A DNA stretch of 8,219 nucleotides, taken from positions 1-8,219 of the forward strand of contig JAEZGU010000186.1 of assembly GCA_023416855.1 (NCBI GenBank), written 5' to 3'. The first letter of the stretch is position 1; every line of letters begins with the position of its first letter. Shown here piece by piece: positions 6,684 to 8,219 of the stretch. The translations under genes were made by a program, and so were the position numbers. The notes beneath the pieces were generated by a model. The model saw only the letters and a program-made list of their open reading frames with translations, had not been told where the DNA came from and ran no database searches. This stretch comes from Bacillota bacterium (lineage in GTDB: Bacteria; Bacillota; Clostridia; Tissierellales; Sedimentibacteraceae).

Positions 6684-7368
6684 CTACCTTCACCTCAAAC
6701 TTGTAGCCTACACCCCATATTGTTTTTATATCCCAATTATTATGTTCAAATTCATCAAGCTTTGAACGCAATCTCTTAATATGTGAATCAACGGTTCTAT
6801 TATCCCCGTAATAATCATATCCCCACAAACTGTTAAGTAAATTGTCTCTTGTAAAAACTTTATTTTTGCTGTTAGCTAACGTCCATAAAATTTCAATTTC
6901 TTTTTTTGTTAATGATACATTGTTATCATCAATTGTAACAGTATAACCATCCAAATTGATTTTTAAATTATCAAAGGAAAATACCTGATCGCTCCTTTTT
7001 TCGTCAGACTCAATTCTTCTCATAATGGCTCTTACTCTTGCCATAACTTCTCCCGGAGAAAATGGTTTAACAATATAGTCGTCTGCTCCAATATCAAGTC
7101 CCATTATTCGTTCAAAGTCCTCTCCCCTTGCTGTAACCATAATAATAGGAACATTTGATTTTTTTCGAATTTCGCGACAAACATCGAATCCATCCTTTTG
7201 TGGCATCATAACATCGAGCAATATAATGTCAGGGTTGTACATATTATGCAAATTTAATGCTTCAACTCCGTTGTATGCAATTTTAACTTCATAACCTTCT
7301 TCTTTGGCATATTCCTTTAATATTGATGTTATTTGTATATTATCATCAGCGATTAACATTAACGCCAT
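6673..7368 (-). CDS. OmpR/PhoB-family response regulator
   Basis: A 231-residue DNA-binding response regulator, first gene of the two-gene operon with the kinase. The receiver domain (1-115) has the acidic pair D8/D9, phosphoacceptor D52 in ILLDVMMP, T79 and K101 in YIVKPFSPGE. The C-terminal winged helix (about 130-228) carries LTKKEIEILWTLA, the recognition-helix stretch NRTVDSHIKRLRSKL (190-204) and the closing IWGVGYKF hairpin. Phosphorylation by the adjacent kinase should promote dimerisation and binding to promoter repeats. AGAGGTGAT lies about 4 nt before the ATG; an in-frame ATG three codons later is less well spaced. Its own promoter region contains one arm of a 17-bp inverted repeat, so autoregulation is likely but not shown. 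Confidence 0.96.
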   Translation of the reverse strand: MALMLIADDNIQITSILKEYAKEEGYEVKIAYNGVEALNLHNMYNPDIILLDVMMPQKDGFDVCREIRKKSNVPIIMVTARGEDFERIMGLDIGADDYIVKPFSPGEVMARVRAIMRRIESDEKRSDQVFSFDNLKINLDGYTVTIDDNNVSLTKKEIEILWTLANSKNKVFTRDNLLNSLWGYDYYGDNRTVDSHIKRLRSKLDEFEHNNWDIKTIWGVGYKFEVKVDEK

Positions 7369-7406
7369 ATAATCACCTCTTTTGTTATGTATTATTAACT
7401 ATACCC

Positions 7407-7426
7407 ATATTATCATATGATAATAT
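7407..7426. promoter_or_regulatory. 20-bp perfect palindrome in the regulator promoter
   Basis: ATATTATCATATGATAATAT is exactly self-complementary. It covers the proposed -10 (7412-7417) of the two-component operon and ends close to the predicted transcript start, a usual place for a repressor operator. Being almost pure A/T, it could also be a chance palindrome. Confidence 0.45.
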
Positions 7427-7439
7427 AAAGTTGTGGCAA
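7412..7439 (-). promoter_or_regulatory. Candidate promoter of the two-component operon
   Basis: On the minus strand TTGCCA (7434-7439) is followed after 16 bp by TATGAT (7412-7417); each box matches consensus at five of six positions. Start would be near 7405, giving a leader of roughly 36 nt. The -35 lies in the left arm of the inverted repeat. Confidence 0.55.
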
Positions 7440-7503
7440 AATTATGTTATTTTTATTTAAAAAACCATAAATTCTTTATATAAATGACATAATATTGCCA
7501 CAA
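7431..7503. promoter_or_regulatory. Paired inverted operator-like sites between divergent promoters
   Basis: The left arm TTGTGGCAAAATTATGT (7431-7447) and the right arm ACATAATATTGCCACAA (7487-7503) are reverse complements except at one position. They are separated by 39 bp of A/T-rich DNA. Each arm holds a TTGCCA facing outward toward a different gene, so the same site overlaps the -35 of both divergent promoters. This is what paired binding sites for one regulator would look like; the adjacent response regulator is the obvious candidate. An RNA hairpin is unlikely, since both predicted transcripts start outside the arms. Confidence 0.65.
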
Positions 7504-7522
7504 TTGTTTTTTATAGTTTAAA
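7495..7522 (+). promoter_or_regulatory. Candidate promoter of the DUF2680-type gene
   Basis: TTGCCA (7495-7500), 16 bp, then TTTAAA (7517-7522). The -35 is good but the -10 matches only four of six positions, so dependence on an activator is plausible. TATAGT at 7512 is a better -10 by sequence but sits only 11 bp from the -35. Confidence 0.45.
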
Positions 7523-7542
7523 CATAGAAAAAATAATTTAAT

Positions 7543-7547
7543 GGAGG
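7543..7547 (+). promoter_or_regulatory. Ribosome binding site fixing the DUF2680-type start
   Basis: GGAGG lies 5 nt before ATG 7553. The in-frame ATG at 7541 immediately precedes this ribosome binding site and would force the site to be translated, so 7553 is the start. Confidence 0.88.
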
Positions 7548-7552
7548 TTAAA

Positions 7553-7909
7553 ATGAAAAAAATCAATAAAATTATAATTGTAGTATTAGTGTTATTTGCT
7601 TTCGTGGCTACTTCATTGACTGTTTATGCAATAGCAGTTAATCCTATAGAAGAAGTATCTATTAAAAAGCCATATAAAACAATTTCTTACGAAGAAGGGA
7701 ATTGGGAAGATTTCAGAGAAGAAGTGTTAAAAAATAAAAAATCTTTCTTAGACGAAAAAGTAAAGGAAGGTGTTTTAACTCAAGAAAAGGCAGATGAATA
7801 TTACGATTTTATGCTTGAAATGCAGGAATTTTGTAACGATGCAGGAAGATTCGGCAGAGGTATGGGATGCGGATTTGGTGGAAGAGGCATGGCCAGAAAC
7901 TGGCAATAA
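7553..7909 (+). CDS. Small exported DUF2680-type protein with Gly/Met/Cys tail
   Basis: A 118-residue precursor. MKKINK plus a hydrophobic stretch (7-24) ending in VYA makes a signal peptide, probably cut after A26, leaving about 92 residues outside the membrane. The mature part has a charged helical region (FREEVLKNKKSFLDEKVKEG) followed by VLTQEKADEYYDFMLEM, the pattern I associate with DUF2680 (YckD-like) proteins. The tail is GRFGRGMGCGFGGRGMARNW, with C94 and C106 and Met 87, 90, 104 and 113. The family has no established activity. Soft-metal binding by the Met/Cys/Gly tail is inference, strengthened by the Gly-Met run in the neighbouring kinase sensor. The gene is divergent from the two-component operon and shares its inverted-repeat control region, so it is a likely target of that regulator. 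The start is ATG 7553. Confidence 0.85.
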   Translation: MKKINKIIIVVLVLFAFVATSLTVYAIAVNPIEEVSIKKPYKTISYEEGNWEDFREEVLKNKKSFLDEKVKEGVLTQEKADEYYDFMLEMQEFCNDAGRFGRGMGCGFGGRGMARNWQ

Positions 7910-7911
7910 TC

Positions 7912-7953
7912 AAAAAAGGAACGACGCGGAGTCGTTCCCTACTTGCTTTTTTT
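7912..7953. terminator. Bidirectional terminator, repeat-derived
   Basis: GGAACGAC (7918-7925), loop GCGGA, GTCGTTCC (7931-7938). For the minus strand the stem is followed directly by six T residues (complement of 7912-7917), an ideal terminator for the AI-2E transporter gene. For the plus strand a seven-T run (7947-7953) comes 8 nt after the stem, a weaker arrangement. Confidence 0.82.
7918..7943. repeat. Palindromic repeat, copy B
   Basis: The right half, GTCGTTCCCTACT (7931-7943), is identical to 13 bases of copy A (4066-4078), and the left AACGAC is also shared. The left TAGGGA boundary of copy A is missing here and an A run stands in its place, so this looks like a partial or diverged copy taken over as a terminator stem. 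Confidence 0.65.
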
Positions 7954-8219
7954 ATTTCTTCAAATTTTCTTTTTCTATATCTGATATTCCTTTTTCTATT
8001 AATCGAATGTTGACTGACTCTTCAACAAGTGATTTAATCAATACTACCGCAGGTACCCCCAATATCAACCCTGGTATTCCTAACAAGTTTCCTCCTACAG
8101 TTACTGATGTAATAACCCAAAAAGGACTTACTCCTATATTTCCTCCAACAATTCTTGGGTCAAGGATGTTGGCATCTAACTGCTGAATAACAATAATTAT
8201 AATTAATGCAGTAAGGGCT
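7952..8219 (-). CDS. AI-2E family transporter, C-terminal part
   Basis: The minus-strand frame runs from the right edge to a TAA at 7952-7954, giving the last 88 residues of a protein whose start is outside the window. It opens with a membrane helix (ALTALIIIIVIQQLD), then NILDPRIVGGNIGVSPFWVI, then VGGNLLGIPGLILGVPAVVL and a charged tail ending in IEKENLKK. The QQLD-N-I-x-P-R-I-V-G and LSPFW-like followed by G-x-P-G-x-x-L-G-V-P pattern is characteristic of the AI-2E/UPF0118 (YdiK/YtvI/TqsA) transporters, multi-pass inner-membrane proteins. Substrates differ within the family (autoinducer-2 export, Na+/H+ antiport) and cannot be told from this piece. The stop overlaps the T run of the terminator shared with the DUF2680-type gene. 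Confidence 0.88.
   Translation of the reverse strand, partial: ALTALIIIIVIQQLDANILDPRIVGGNIGVSPFWVITSVTVGGNLLGIPGLILGVPAVVLIKSLVEESVNIRLIEKGISDIEKENLKK

Noticed and set aside
6457..6765. Plus-strand open frame of 102 codons opposite the kinase and regulator
   Set aside because: Hydrophobic residues arise from the antisense of the kinase's first membrane helix; both genes on the other strand are clear.
7541..7543. ATG as the start of the DUF2680-type protein
   Set aside because: It abuts and overlaps the GGAGG motif that serves ATG 7553, and it has no ribosome binding site of its own.
7794..8186. Plus-strand open frame of 130 codons
   Set aside because: It overlaps the end of the DUF2680-type gene and runs antisense to the AI-2E transporter; it crosses the terminator and has no family-like motif.

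Overview
The window is low-GC DNA with Gram-positive (Bacillota) features: strong GGAGG-type ribosome binding sites, consensus sigma-A promoters, short hairpin-plus-T terminators and an S-layer homology (SLH) surface protein. The gene mix fits an anaerobic clostridium: peptidase T, a stand-alone LUD-domain protein, a Cys-rich hypothetical protein and a DUF2680 secreted protein. A member of the Sedimentibacter/Tissierella side of the class is my guess. No marker gene in the window settles the genus.

Layout from left to right: the 3' part of an SLH surface protein (+); peptidase T (-); a LUD-domain protein (+); a cyclophilin-type prolyl isomerase (-); a 319-residue protein with 20 cysteines (+); a two-component operon, response regulator then histidine kinase (-); a small exported DUF2680-type protein (+); and the 3' end of an AI-2E family transporter (-). 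Transcription units alternate strand all the way across. Each of the four convergent junctions is only 4 to 42 bp long and carries one inverted repeat that can terminate both genes. Two divergent junctions hold back-to-back promoters.

The most coherent functional unit is 5217-7909. The two-component operon and the DUF2680 gene are divergent across a 184-bp control region. That region contains a 17-bp inverted repeat (one mismatch), and each arm carries a TTGCCA -35 element pointing outward, one per gene. The extracellular loop of the kinase has a Gly-Met run (GMGMGMGM), and the exported protein ends in a Gly/Met/Cys-rich tail (RGMGCGFGGRGM). I infer an envelope or metal-sensing module in which the kinase and the small protein are co-regulated and may share a ligand or touch each other.

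The remaining genes look like housekeeping or accessory functions: peptide use, protein folding and the cell surface. A short palindromic repeat related to TAGGGA-AACGAC...GTCGTTCCCTA occurs twice. One copy lies at the predicted transcript start of the prolyl isomerase and the other forms the terminator of the AI-2E transporter gene. I see no tRNA, rRNA, CRISPR array, transposase or phage gene. Every stretch between genes is shorter than 300 bp.
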